Notes under the pieces: model-generated
Databases searched by the model: none
What the model was told of the DNA's origin: nothing
The model's input: the letters and a program-made list of their open reading frames with translations, nothing else
Made by a program: the position numbers and the translations under genes
NCBI GenBank assembly: GCA_036258555.1
Contig: DATADL010000262.1
Location: forward strand, 1 to 46,177
Reading direction: 5' to 3'
DNA length: 46,177 nucleotides
Origin: JALZEG01 sp036258555
GTDB taxonomy: Bacteria; Actinomycetota; CADDZG01; WHSQ01
Part shown: piece by piece, positions 1 to 9,063 of the stretch
How positions within the stretch are numbered: position 1 is the first letter of the stretch
How the letters are laid out: the number at the start of each line of letters is the position of its first letter

Positions 1-1
1 G

Positions 2-232
2 GTCGACGTCGACTACGACACGCCGGTCGCGAGCCGCGAGGAGGTCGTCCATCCCGGCCAGAAGCTCGGGGCCACCGTCGGTGTGAGCGAACCCGTCGTC
101 TGGACGATCACCCACGAGCACAAGCCCGGGTTCATCCGGGCTCGGATCGCCGTGACGCCCGGCCGCTCCGACCGCGGCGGCTGCCTGCTGCCGCATGTGG
201 AGCTCGAAGAGACGGGCCGCCTGTACGACTAG
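2..232 (+). CDS. C-terminal end of an unidentified protein (partial)
   Basis: The second reading frame is open from the window edge to a TAG at 230-232 and encodes the last 76 residues of a protein that begins outside the window. Third codon positions are almost all G or C, which supports real coding. The fragment holds two Cys-poor, beta-rich stretches (for example VVWTITHEHKPGFIRARIAV) and ends ELEETGRLYD. I recognise no family. A Gly-Gly-Cys and several valine/threonine strands would fit a small beta-sandwich or a terminal enzyme domain, but nothing catalytic is visible. Confidence 0.6.
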   Translation, partial: VDVDYDTPVASREEVVHPGQKLGATVGVSEPVVWTITHEHKPGFIRARIAVTPGRSDRGGCLLPHVELEETGRLYD

Positions 233-259
233 CCCGGCAGAAAATGAGCGCGTCTCCTC

Positions 260-288
260 TTGACGCCGAGGTTACTGATGGTTACATT
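260..288 (+). promoter_or_regulatory. Sigma-70/SigA-type promoter
   Basis: TTGACG at 260-265 matches the -35 consensus at five of six positions. It is followed after exactly 17 bases by TACATT at 283-288, which fits the TANNNT form of the -10 box. Transcription would start near 295, giving a leader of about 30 bases with a G-rich ribosome-binding stretch before the ATG at 325. It would drive the two tandem secreted-protein genes. Confidence 0.6.
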
Positions 289-324
289 CCGTGCATCCAG
301 TTGGGCGGAACGGGGGGACCGGGG

Positions 325-885
325 ATGGACCGCGTGCGGGCGTGGCTCTTCGTCGCGGCGATTGCTACGTGCGTGTTCGTGCCTTCGGCGAACGCCGCGG
401 CGCGTGACGACGCCACCACCGTGGTCCAGGGGCAGTGGTTCAACGGCGTGGGGACCACCGCGTGCGAAGGTCCTCTCACGAGCCTCACCTGCTCGCACTC
501 CGCTACCTCGAGCGAGGCATTCGCCGGTGCGTCCGTATGCTTCGAGGCGGTCGCGGGAACGGGCGTCGGGTCGTTGGGATGCACCGCCGATCTCTCCGGC
601 TCGTCGATAGGGATCGGGCGGAAGGACCTCACGTGCGCGACGAGGCCGGCCAATCCCTTGGGCGCGAACGGCACCTTCAACTACTACAGCCCCACGTTGG
701 GCCAGAGCTTCTCGATCCCCGTGAAGATCTCGGCCGACAACGGGACGACCTACTTCCAGGGCACGGCGAACTTCCCGTTGGGAACCGCGCACGTGGAAGG
801 GACGTACTCCGCGGGGTGCGACGTCGAGGGCGTGACGTACAGAGGACCGTTCAGCGGGACCTTCACTGCGGCCGTCGCCCTGTGA
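325..885 (+). CDS. Secreted protein, first of a tandem paralogous pair
   Basis: The product has 186 residues. The ATG at 325 was preferred to the in-frame ATG at 244 because it follows a purine-rich stretch (GGGGGACCGGGG), lies after the likely promoter, and begins a clean signal peptide (MDRVRAWLFVAAIATCVFVPSANA, AxA cleavage). The mature part has several Cys residues and a C-terminal block YFQGTANFPLGTAHVEG...CD...GPFSGTF that recurs in the next gene, so the two are tandem duplicates. I do not recognise a family. The composition suggests a small extracellular beta-sandwich stabilised by disulfides. It overlaps the next start by four bases (GTGA), so translation of the pair is probably coupled. 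Confidence 0.75.
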   Translation: MDRVRAWLFVAAIATCVFVPSANAAARDDATTVVQGQWFNGVGTTACEGPLTSLTCSHSATSSEAFAGASVCFEAVAGTGVGSLGCTADLSGSSIGIGRKDLTCATRPANPLGANGTFNYYSPTLGQSFSIPVKISADNGTTYFQGTANFPLGTAHVEGTYSAGCDVEGVTYRGPFSGTFTAAVAL

Positions 886-1466
886 CGAAGCTACGGAGGA
901 TCACCGCGCGCAAGGCCGTCGCCGTCCTTCTCGCAGGGGTCGCCATGTCGGCGACGGCCGGCCTCGGGGCCCGCGCGCAAGGACCGATCCCGATAAGCGA
1001 GGGGTCGTGGTTGGGCGAGTTGCACACCTCGTGCAGTCCCGAATCCGGGACGACGCGTGACTACGAGTGCAATTTCACCGGCGTTGCGCCCTCCGAATAT
1101 CCGCCGGGCTCGCATTGCACCGAGACGCCCGCGGGACCGATCGTCGTATCGCTGGAGTGCGCTGCCTCGATGTCCGCGACCACCGAAGGAAAGCTGACGC
1201 GGGCGGGGTGCTTCTCGGGCCCGCGTCCCGGCCAGGTTCTCTCGACGAATGGCAGCGTGACCATCGTCAGTGCCGCGATGCAGCAGTCGTACTACGTACC
1301 GGTGAAGGTGTGGGTGACGAGAGGCGCCGGCAGCTTCAGCGGCGTCGCGAACTACTACCCGGTCACCGCGGTGAAGGTCTCGGGGTCGTTCACGACGGAT
1401 TGCGGACAACTGCAGTCCACCGGTGTCTTCAGAGGCGAGTTCACCATCACGGTCGCTCGCCGGTGA
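882..1466 (+). CDS. Secreted protein, second of a tandem paralogous pair
   Basis: This 194-residue protein starts at a GTG that overlaps the previous stop (GTGA, 882-885). It begins with a basic N-terminus and signal peptide ending near GLGARAQ. Its C-terminal third, SYYVPVKVWVTRG...GVANYYPVTAVKVSGSF...FRGEFTITV, aligns with SFSIPVKISADNG...GTANFPLGTAHVEGTY...FSGTFTAAV of the upstream gene, showing common origin by duplication. The N-terminal halves have diverged, although both keep a similar early Cys pattern. Function is unknown. Co-transcription and export suggest a shared extracellular role. Confidence 0.75.
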   Translation: MTKLRRITARKAVAVLLAGVAMSATAGLGARAQGPIPISEGSWLGELHTSCSPESGTTRDYECNFTGVAPSEYPPGSHCTETPAGPIVVSLECAASMSATTEGKLTRAGCFSGPRPGQVLSTNGSVTIVSAAMQQSYYVPVKVWVTRGAGSFSGVANYYPVTAVKVSGSFTTDCGQLQSTGVFRGEFTITVARR

Positions 1467-1555
1467 GGCCCGCAACGACGGCGTCACCGCCGTCGTTACA
1501 GATGGTGAGGACGATTGCCGATGACTGTCACGTAGGTCGCCGGAGAGGCATGGGG

Positions 1556-2839
1556 ATGACACGAAGGAACAACGCGGTCGCGCTGGTGTGCGTGCTCGGG
1601 ATGGCGTGTGCCGTCACCTTCGACGCGCCCGCGCGCTCGGCTGTAGCCGCCGCGCCACCCGCGTGTCAGAGCGCCGACTTCTCGCCTGTGTTCGCCGCCG
1701 ACGGTAAGGGGTTCTGCGTCGCCTTCGATCCCTCCGACGGCGAGGCCTCCACGTTCCGCTTCTTCTCGACGGACGACGGAGGGCGCACGTGGGTGCGCCG
1801 GCCCGCCGCGGGATGGACGACTACGGCCGACGATTTCATCGGAAGCGTGATCGTGTCTCCGGGATACGAGACCGACCGCACCGTCTTCGTGCAGAGCAGC
1901 AATGGGGTCTTCGCGACGACTGACGACGGAGAGAGTTTCTCGCTCCTCGACAACATCGCCACGCCGGGGCCTTCCGGCCCGAACCTGAGCGCGTACGTGG
2001 ACGACTCCGTGACTCCCGCCTCCCCGTCCGGCTCACCTCGCCCGGTCCTCGCCCTGGCCGCCGGCGACTCGTCGATGAAGATCGATCCGCCGTTGCGGAT
2101 CCCCGTCGCGGGCGCCCCGCTCGACGAGCGCAGGTTCCTCTTCCCAACGGGTGGGGCCGGCGAATGGTCGGCATATACGATCACCCGCGAGGCCGATAGC
2201 GCGGCAGCGCGCAGTCGGAACGTCCTGTTCGCCTGCGACGAACAGCTCGTGTGCAACGAACAGCTCGCGGTGTTCCCGTGGGGGTACCAGTTCGAGCCGC
2301 GCGGAGGCATATGGTTCGCGCCCGACTTCGAGCGCAGCCGCGGTGTCTACGTGACGGCGAGCAAGTTCATGGAACCGTCGGACCAGCGCGCCTGGAGGTC
2401 GACGGACGGGGGCGCGACGTTCGTTCCGTGGCGAAGCGTCAACCGGTTGGTCCGTCCGCTGCGGGATATCGAGAAGTCGAACCCCACGGTCGGTCTCGCG
2501 ACGCACCCCTCGCGCCCGCGCACGATGTACATGCGGGTCGGATACACGGCGTCGCAAAGCGCGGACATCGAGGACGCGCCACCTGTCGAACGGTTCTTCG
2601 TGAGCCGCGACCGCGGCCGCACGTGGACGCGGGTGTCCCACCGCCGCTCGGACACGCAGAACGGAAGCCGAGGGACGATCCCGTGGGACGGCGCGTGGGG
2701 ATACCCGGTGTCGAACTACGTCTCGGTCATGGCAGACGGGACCTTGTTCGTGATGGCCCGCGCGGTCGGGGGGTACGAAGGGCTCTACTGCTCGACGGAC
2801 GGTGGACGGACCTGGGCCCCCGCCTGCGCTAGGTCCTGA
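1556..2839 (+). CDS. Secreted Asp-box (BNR/sialidase-like) beta-propeller protein
   Basis: The product has 427 residues. The ATG at 1556 is preferred to 1550 because GGAGAGG (1542-1548) is then correctly spaced. A signal peptide ends near residue 32. Asp-box motifs (SxDxGxTW) occur at about residues 71-79 (STDDGGRTW), 121-128, 280, 348 (SRDRGRTW) and 412 (STDGGRTW), the signature of sialidase-like and sortilin/Ycf48-like propellers. No Arg triad of true sialidases can be assigned with confidence, so a binding or structural role is as likely as hydrolysis. The gene follows the tandem secreted pair at 90 bases and runs into the convergent nucleotidyltransferase, with an 11-base overlap of the two 3' ends. 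Confidence 0.8.
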   Translation: MTRRNNAVALVCVLGMACAVTFDAPARSAVAAAPPACQSADFSPVFAADGKGFCVAFDPSDGEASTFRFFSTDDGGRTWVRRPAAGWTTTADDFIGSVIVSPGYETDRTVFVQSSNGVFATTDDGESFSLLDNIATPGPSGPNLSAYVDDSVTPASPSGSPRPVLALAAGDSSMKIDPPLRIPVAGAPLDERRFLFPTGGAGEWSAYTITREADSAAARSRNVLFACDEQLVCNEQLAVFPWGYQFEPRGGIWFAPDFERSRGVYVTASKFMEPSDQRAWRSTDGGATFVPWRSVNRLVRPLRDIEKSNPTVGLATHPSRPRTMYMRVGYTASQSADIEDAPPVERFFVSRDRGRTWTRVSHRRSDTQNGSRGTIPWDGAWGYPVSNYVSVMADGTLFVMARAVGGYEGLYCSTDGGRTWAPACARS

Positions 2840-3758
2840 TCGCCCGGCCCCCGAACCAGATCGCGTCCTCCACCACCGTTCCCGGCGGGACCGTCTCGCC
2901 CGGCCACACGATCGCCCGCGACACCCGCGCCCCCGCCTCGACGCGGCTGCCGGCCAGCAGGATCGCCCCCGGCTCCGGTGATCCCGCGGGACGAGACGCG
3001 CCCGGCCCCCGGTAGCCGCCGTCCACGACCTCGCCCGGCCACGTCCCCGCGGGAGGTCCCGGCCCCCGGCCCGCTACGAGGTCCAGCGACGCATCGAGAT
3101 ACGACCGCGGCGTCCCCACGTCCCGCCAGTACCCCGCGTGACGGAACACCCCGAGCTCCCCGGACCCGGCGAGCGACGCCAGCAGCGTCTCGCCGAGGCC
3201 CAGCGGGCGCGTCTCCGGCAGCGACCACAGCACGTCGCGGTCGAAGACCCCGGCCCCCAGGAACATCCCTCCGGCCGCGTCGCCCCGATCCCGCCGGTCG
3301 ACGAAGCCCCCCGCGCGCTCCCCCGACAGCACGAAGTCCGCCCCCGACCCGACCTCGGCGACCGCGATCGTCGCGGGCGCCCCCGACGCCGCATGGGCCG
3401 CCAGCAGGTCCCCCGCCGAGAGGTCCGTCAGGAGGTCCGAGTTCCACGTGAGGAAGGGCGACGACAGCCGTTCCCTCAGGGCGACGAGCGTGCCCGCCGT
3501 CCCGTACGCTTCGGGGGCTTCGAACAGCGTATCCAGGCGGCTTTCCCCGGGTACGTAAGGGGCTACGGCAGCCGTTACCGACCCGGGCAGGTGGCGTACG
3601 TTCACGACGACGGCAGGGGCAGCTTCGAAGAGGCGCCGAAGGCCGAAGGCGGCCAGGGGGACGTCCAGCAGCGGCAACGCGGGTTTCGCCACCTCGTCCG
3701 TCAGCGGACGGAGCCGCTGGCCTCGTCCGGCCGCAAACAGGACCGCCGCCAGAGACAA
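2829..3758 (-). CDS. Sugar-phosphate nucleotidyltransferase (NDP-sugar pyrophosphorylase family)
   Basis: The product has 309 residues if it starts at the TTG at 3758, which lies 8 bases after AAGGAG. The open frame continues upstream but would overlap the divergent vWA gene. The N-terminus shows the family signature FAAGRGQRLRPLTD followed by the KPALPLL lysine motif, and NSDLL replaces the usual NGD metal-binding motif. The C-terminal part has short hexapeptide-like turns (GAILLAGSRVEAGARVSRAIVWPGE), so a truncated left-handed helix is possible. The family transfers NMP from NTP to a sugar 1-phosphate. MurU, HddC and mannose-1-phosphate guanylyltransferase are the closest architectural models, but the substrate cannot be read from sequence. 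Confidence 0.8.
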   Translation of the reverse strand: MSLAAVLFAAGRGQRLRPLTDEVAKPALPLLDVPLAAFGLRRLFEAAPAVVVNVRHLPGSVTAAVAPYVPGESRLDTLFEAPEAYGTAGTLVALRERLSSPFLTWNSDLLTDLSAGDLLAAHAASGAPATIAVAEVGSGADFVLSGERAGGFVDRRDRGDAAGGMFLGAGVFDRDVLWSLPETRPLGLGETLLASLAGSGELGVFRHAGYWRDVGTPRSYLDASLDLVAGRGPGPPAGTWPGEVVDGGYRGPGASRPAGSPEPGAILLAGSRVEAGARVSRAIVWPGETVPPGTVVEDAIWFGGRAIRT

Positions 3759-3872
3759 CGAACCTACTCCTTCGGATGGGTTGCCCAGGAGACGAAGACG
3801 TCTGCCCGCTCCCCCGGGGCACGGGATACTGCCATTCCGCCCTCGGCGGAGCCGCCACGACGAGGTCAGTGA

Positions 3873-6632
3873 GTGTACGAGCGCATGACTGCGACTAGGT
3901 CCCGCACGCCCTGGTACGCCCGCGCGCTCCGGGTGGCGCTGACGCTCGTCGTGGGCGGGACCGTCTTCGCCCCGTTCGCCGTCGCCCAACAGGGCGCGCC
4001 GCCGCTGTGCGGGACGGACCGCGGCGGATGGGAGAGCATCGACGTCCCCTTCACCGAAGGCCCCGACGCGATCAAGTCGTGGTCGATCTCGTCCACGACG
4101 ACGCTGATGCTGGCGACCAACGGACGCGTCGTCATGCGCTCGGTCGACCGTGGCTGCAGCTGGACCGAAGCGTGGCGTCTCGACACGGTCCCGGCCCCCG
4201 GCACGACCGTCACCGCGACGGAGTCGGTCATCGAGGAGGTCCACGTCTCCGAGTCGCCGCTCGCCGTGAACACGGTGTTCGTCACCGTCGACCAGCTGCG
4301 CCCGGTGTCCCGCCCGCGCGTGTTCGTGAGCACGGACGGAGCGCAGAGCTTCGAGCCGAGCGAGCGGGGCCTCGAGACCGCCGTCGGGCGGCCGGAGGAC
4401 ATCGCGACGGCCGAGAGCAACCCCGGCAGGGTCTACCTGCTGACCGACGCGACCGGGATCCAGCGCTCGCTCCTACCCGACGGCCTCCCGCCGGAGCTCG
4501 AGGGCGCGAAGGGGATCGCGCAGGTCCTGTACGAGAGCGTGGACGGCGGCGAGACGTGGTCGCCGGCGGCCCCGGTCTATCCCGGCGATCCCTGGAACGG
4601 CATCGAGGTCGACCCGCGCGACGCGGACGTCGTATGGCTCTACGGCGACAAGGGCCTCGGGAGGGCGTTCGACCTCGACGTGGCGCCCGCTCCGACGGAT
4701 CCCGCGCGGCCTGCTCCGATCTCCGCGATGGACGTCTGGCACCTCGCCGGCCAGCAGGCGCGCGTGATCGCGACGACGGCGAACGACGCCCGCGTGTACC
4801 GGTCCGCCGACGGGGGCAGCGTGTTCGCCGTCGACTCCATCCCGGGGATCGCGCAGTCCGTCGTCGCGATGTCGCCGATCCAGGAGGTCTACGCGACGAG
4901 CACCGGCGTCTGGCTGGTCACTGCCGGAGCGCGGCCCTTCAACATGTCGCCGGACGACCGGCGTCCGGTCATCGACCTGTACCTCACCGACGGCGCCGGC
5001 ACCGAGGTCTGGGGCCGCAGCGAGACGACGATCGAGCGCAAGGTCTTCCGGGGGCCGCGGCGCGAGACGTTCGACCTGTGCAAGGAAGCGGCCAAGGCCG
5101 GCGTGAACGTGCCCGGGTGCCCCCACACCGAGCAGGACTTCGAGGTCCCGTGCGTCGAGGTCGACGATCCCGGCGAGCCCGCGCTCCAGCCTCCACGAGT
5201 CGACCTGACGCTCAAGCCCGGCGAGAGCAGGACCGTCAGCTTCGACTTCGACGTGCCCGCGAAGGGTCAGCCGCTCGACGTCTTCTTCCTGATCGACGTC
5301 TCCGGGAGCATGCAGGACGCGATCGACGGGACCGCGCGCGCCATGAACGAGATCGTGACGCGCCTCACGAACGGGGGACACGACGTCTGGTTCGGCGTGG
5401 GCGAGTACCGAAGCTACAACCAGCCCCCCGCCTACCGGCGAGTGCTCGACGTCACGAACGACTGCGGCGCGGTCGAAGAGGCCCTCGAGAGCCTGATCGC
5501 GTACGGCGGCGGTGAGGAGACACAGCTCGAGGCCCTCTATCAGGTCGCCCGCGGCGAGACCCGCCCCGGACTGGGCGCCGTCGTCCCGCCGGGACAGAAC
5601 GCGACCTTCCGGGCCGACGCGACGCGGATCATCATCCACACGACCGACGAGACGATCACCGAAGGTCCGCCGAACCCGTCCATGGACGAGGTCGAGGAGG
5701 CGCTCGACAGCGCGGACATCCAGCAGGTCGGCGTCGCGATCGAGGACGGCTTCACCACGAGCGGCGACAACCCGCTCCAGGACAAGCCGCCGCCCAGCGA
5801 GGGGCTGAAGGAGATCGCCGAGCGCACCGAGGCGTGGGCTCCCAAGCGTGGCGTGGACTGTGACGGCGACGGCCACGTGGACATCCCGTGGCACGAGCCG
5901 GTGGTCTGCAAGATCAGCCCCCTGCGCGCCCGCGACGCTTCGTTGATGGCGCCGGCGATCATCAACATGCTCAAGTCGCAGCTCGACACCCCGGAGGTCT
6001 GCTGGGAGGTCCCCGTCGGAGCCGCGGTCGTCGAGGAGGTCTCCGACACGGGCTGCCGCCCGGCCGAGGGGACCGAGATGGGGTTCGACGTGACGTTCTC
6101 CTGCCCGCAGCTCCACGCGCGCAAGCGCTTCGAGCTGGAGGTCGGGGCCACCGTCACCGGGCTCGAGGGCGGGCTCCAGGAGGAGACGTCGCCGGTCTCG
6201 GTCCTCTGCAAGGTCCCGGCCAAGCCGGTCCCGAAGGACCCCCCGCTCGTGCCCTTCGTGGCCTTGCCGGTGGCGTTCATCCCGCCGCCGCCGATCCCGC
6301 CCGAGATCCCGCCGGTCCCCAACCCGAACCCGAACCCGCAGCCGAACCCCCAGGGGCAGGCCCAGGCCCAGGCACAGGCAGCGATGGCGCACCAGGAGCA
6401 GCAGCAGCCGCAACTGGCCTACGTGTACGCTCAGCATCAGCACGCTGCGGCGGTCGCGCAGGAGTCTGCGGGCGGGAAAGAGAGTGAGTACGCGATGTCC
6501 AGTTACTCGAAGGACTCCGACGGCGTACCACCAGAGGCAATCTTCATGATCGGTGCGATGACCATGTCGGCCGCGTTCGGCTGTGTGACCCTCGCCCGCG
6601 AGAAGGTGCGAGTCCAGCACGTCCGCCGGTAA
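3873..6632 (+). CDS. Exported Asp-box / integrin-like vWA domain protein with C-terminal membrane segment
   Basis: The product has 919 residues from the GTG at 3873 (GAGGT six bases upstream); an ATG at 3885 is an alternative. A signal sequence spans residues 18-40. Residues 45-380 form an Asp-box propeller (RSVDRGCSW near 88, ESVDGGETW near 220). A vWA domain starts near residue 465 with LDVFFLIDVSGSM, whose DxSxS motif would bind a divalent metal; LDVFFLIDVS followed by the GGGEETQ region resembles integrin beta I-like domains. Then follow a beta-sandwich with Cys pairs, a Pro/Asn linker and a Gln/Ala/His-rich stretch (about 800-870), and a hydrophobic segment near 888-907 with a basic tail, which suggests membrane anchoring. 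FtsH begins 36 bases downstream. Confidence 0.85.
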   Translation: MYERMTATRSRTPWYARALRVALTLVVGGTVFAPFAVAQQGAPPLCGTDRGGWESIDVPFTEGPDAIKSWSISSTTTLMLATNGRVVMRSVDRGCSWTEAWRLDTVPAPGTTVTATESVIEEVHVSESPLAVNTVFVTVDQLRPVSRPRVFVSTDGAQSFEPSERGLETAVGRPEDIATAESNPGRVYLLTDATGIQRSLLPDGLPPELEGAKGIAQVLYESVDGGETWSPAAPVYPGDPWNGIEVDPRDADVVWLYGDKGLGRAFDLDVAPAPTDPARPAPISAMDVWHLAGQQARVIATTANDARVYRSADGGSVFAVDSIPGIAQSVVAMSPIQEVYATSTGVWLVTAGARPFNMSPDDRRPVIDLYLTDGAGTEVWGRSETTIERKVFRGPRRETFDLCKEAAKAGVNVPGCPHTEQDFEVPCVEVDDPGEPALQPPRVDLTLKPGESRTVSFDFDVPAKGQPLDVFFLIDVSGSMQDAIDGTARAMNEIVTRLTNGGHDVWFGVGEYRSYNQPPAYRRVLDVTNDCGAVEEALESLIAYGGGEETQLEALYQVARGETRPGLGAVVPPGQNATFRADATRIIIHTTDETITEGPPNPSMDEVEEALDSADIQQVGVAIEDGFTTSGDNPLQDKPPPSEGLKEIAERTEAWAPKRGVDCDGDGHVDIPWHEPVVCKISPLRARDASLMAPAIINMLKSQLDTPEVCWEVPVGAAVVEEVSDTGCRPAEGTEMGFDVTFSCPQLHARKRFELEVGATVTGLEGGLQEETSPVSVLCKVPAKPVPKDPPLVPFVALPVAFIPPPPIPPEIPPVPNPNPNPQPNPQGQAQAQAQAAMAHQEQQQPQLAYVYAQHQHAAAVAQESAGGKESEYAMSSYSKDSDGVPPEAIFMIGAMTMSAAFGCVTLAREKVRVQHVRR

Positions 6633-6668
6633 CCACTCACGGAACCGTCCGAAGGAGGCCCGTCGACA

Positions 6669-9008
6669 GTGAGCAGTGACGTACAGGGGGCGTTCGCCGC
6701 GTGGCGCCGGAAGGTCGCGCGGAACTACAAGCAGTACCGGGTCCGGCGGCGGCGGAAGAAACAGGCGGGCAAGCGAGCCCAGACCAGCCGGCGCTCGGCC
6801 ATCGTCCTCGGCCTCGTCCTCGTCCTTCTCTTCGGGGCGTTCGCGTGGGCGCAGACCTATCTCGAGCCGCAGTCCCCGGGCACCGAGCTGACCTTCGACG
6901 AGCTCGACGCGCTCGCGAAGGAGAACCGCATCGCGACCGCGGAGTTCCGCGACGAGGACGCGCAGCTCGTGGGCGAGTTCCAGGCCGCGCCGCTACCGGG
7001 GTTCGAGGAGGAGCCCAAGAAGCAGACGCAGGCGAAGGGCGACGCTCAGGACGGCGCCCAGGGTGACGACGCCGAGGGCGGCGATGCGAACGGTACCCAG
7101 CCCGCCGGCGAGGGTGGCGACCAGCCCGCCGGCGAGAGTGAAGGGCAAGACAATGCGGCCGCCGGAGGGGACAACGCCCGGGCGAACAGGCCGCCGGCCC
7201 GGCCCGAGCCTCCGTCCAAGGCCCCCGAGGGCGACGGGACGTTCTGGGTCCAGCTCCCGCAGAACGGCGCGGCGTTCGGCCCCCTCGTCGACGCTCTGAC
7301 GGCGGCCGGCGCCAGCGTCTCCGTCGACCCGCAGACGGCGAAGGCGATCGTCCGGGTCATCTCGCAGTTCCTGTTGCCGCTGCTGATCCTCGCGGCGTTC
7401 TTCGGCCTGTTGTTCACGGCCGGACGCGGCGGCGGCTCGGGCATCGGCGACGTCATGCAGTTCGGCTCGATCGGCAAGGGGAAGTCCAAGAAGGGCGCGG
7501 GAGGCGTCGTCACCTACGAGGACGTCGGGGGCGCCGAGGAGGCCGTGCTCGAGCTCTCCGAGGTCGTCGACTACCTCAAGAACCCCGATCGCTACGAGGA
7601 GATCGGCGCCGTGCCCCCCAAGGGCGTGCTCCTGTTCGGCCCCCCGGGGTGCGGTAAGACGCTCATCGCCCGCGCGACCGCCGGCGAGGCGGACGTGCCG
7701 TTCTTCTCGGTCGCCGGAGCCGAGTTCGTCGAGTCGCTCGTCGGCGTCGGCGCCGCCCGTGTGCGAGACCTCTTCGCGAGGGTCCGCGCGGTGGCGCCTG
7801 CGATCGTGTTCATCGACGAGCTCGATGCCGCGGGCCGCAAGCGCGGCGCGGGCGGCTCGGGCGGCGGAGGAAGCGACGAGCGCGAGCAGACGCTGAACCA
7901 GCTCCTCGTCGAGATGGACGGGTTCGAGGTGTCGTCCGGCATCGTGGTCATCGGCGCTACGAACCGTCCGGACATCCTCGACCCCGCGCTGCTGCGCCCC
8001 GGCCGCTTCGACCGTCACATCACCGTCGAGCAGCCGGACCACGACGGGCGCAAGGAGATCCTCCTGCTCCACGCGAAGGGCAAGCCCATCGCCGACGAGG
8101 TCGACTTCGACTACATCGCGAAGCGCACGCCCGGCTTCTCCGGGGCCGACCTCGCGAACGTGATCAACGAGGGCGCGCTGCTGTCGCTGCGCATGCAGAA
8201 GCCGGCGCTCGAGACCACCGACCTCGAAGAGGCGATCCAGCGCGTGCTCCACGGCCCGAAGCGCCGCGGCAAGGTCCTCAGCGAGGAGGAGCGCGGGCGC
8301 GCCTCCTACCACGAGGCCGCGCACGCGATCGTCGCAACCGCGCTGGGCCGCGGCGACGACGTGCACCGCGTCACGGTCCTCGCGCGCAGCAAGAACGTCG
8401 CCGCGACCGGTATCGAGACCGAGGACGACTCCACGCTGCTCACGCGCTACCAGCTGACGCGCCAGCTCGTGACGGCGATGAGCGGCCTCGCTGCCGAGGA
8501 GATGATCTTCGGGGAGCCGTCGACCGGCTCGGAGAGCGACCTCGAGCGCGCGACCGAGATCGCCCGCGACATGGTCGCCCGCTTCGGGATGAGCCCGCGC
8601 CTGGGCCGAGCGCGGCTGCTCGCGCCGGACGCGGAGGTATACCTCGGCGGCGAGAGCGGGATCGCGCAGCTGTCCGACCCGACACATACCGCGCTGGACG
8701 CCGAGATCGACCGCATCCTCGAGGCCGCCGAGGCCGAGGCGGCCCGGCTCCTCGAGCTCAACATCGACGTGCTCCACAAGATGGCGGAGCAGCTGAAGGA
8801 GCTCGAGACCCTCGAGGGCGTGCCGCTCCACCGGATCCTGAAGGAGGTCAAGGAGGGCCAGCTCCAGATGAACGGGCTGTTCGCGAAGGCCTCGACGAAT
8901 GGATCGAAGAACGGGGGCGCGGGCGCGCGGCGCTCCCGCAAGCCGGCCGGGACCAGGTCCACGGGCTCCCCGGGAGGCGGCCCCGCGGGCGACGGCGGAG
9001 GCACCTAG
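6669..9008 (+). CDS. ftsH: ATP-dependent zinc metalloprotease FtsH-like, with extended external linker
   Basis: The product has 779 residues from the GTG at 6669 (AAGGAGG upstream), longer than the usual 610-700. Two membrane segments lie at about residues 38-60 and 233-252. The region between them is expanded to about 170 residues and is Asp/Gly/Glu/Gln-rich. The AAA domain has Walker A GPPGCGKT (about 323-330), Walker B IVFIDELDA, and the second region of homology GATNRPDILDPALLRPGRFD. The protease domain has HEAAH (548-552) as the zinc site and SESDLERAT with the third ligand Asp. It should degrade or extract membrane and short-lived proteins. Tight linkage to the vWA gene suggests joint expression and perhaps a partner or substrate relation. 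Confidence 0.93.
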   Translation: MSSDVQGAFAAWRRKVARNYKQYRVRRRRKKQAGKRAQTSRRSAIVLGLVLVLLFGAFAWAQTYLEPQSPGTELTFDELDALAKENRIATAEFRDEDAQLVGEFQAAPLPGFEEEPKKQTQAKGDAQDGAQGDDAEGGDANGTQPAGEGGDQPAGESEGQDNAAAGGDNARANRPPARPEPPSKAPEGDGTFWVQLPQNGAAFGPLVDALTAAGASVSVDPQTAKAIVRVISQFLLPLLILAAFFGLLFTAGRGGGSGIGDVMQFGSIGKGKSKKGAGGVVTYEDVGGAEEAVLELSEVVDYLKNPDRYEEIGAVPPKGVLLFGPPGCGKTLIARATAGEADVPFFSVAGAEFVESLVGVGAARVRDLFARVRAVAPAIVFIDELDAAGRKRGAGGSGGGGSDEREQTLNQLLVEMDGFEVSSGIVVIGATNRPDILDPALLRPGRFDRHITVEQPDHDGRKEILLLHAKGKPIADEVDFDYIAKRTPGFSGADLANVINEGALLSLRMQKPALETTDLEEAIQRVLHGPKRRGKVLSEEERGRASYHEAAHAIVATALGRGDDVHRVTVLARSKNVAATGIETEDDSTLLTRYQLTRQLVTAMSGLAAEEMIFGEPSTGSESDLERATEIARDMVARFGMSPRLGRARLLAPDAEVYLGGESGIAQLSDPTHTALDAEIDRILEAAEAEAARLLELNIDVLHKMAEQLKELETLEGVPLHRILKEVKEGQLQMNGLFAKASTNGSKNGGAGARRSRKPAGTRSTGSPGGGPAGDGGGT

Positions 9009-9034
9009 CGCCGCCGAACCACCCAAACGGGCCA

Positions 9035-9063
9035 TTGGCCGGCCGAACTCGGACAAATAACGT
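9035..9063 (+). promoter_or_regulatory. Possible promoter of the M23 peptidase gene
   Basis: TTGGCC (9035-9040) and TAACGT (9058-9063) are separated by 17 bases and fit the pattern of a weak sigma-70 promoter. Transcription would start near 9070 and leave about 180 untranslated bases before the GTG at 9250. The match to the -35 consensus is only partial. Confidence 0.35.
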
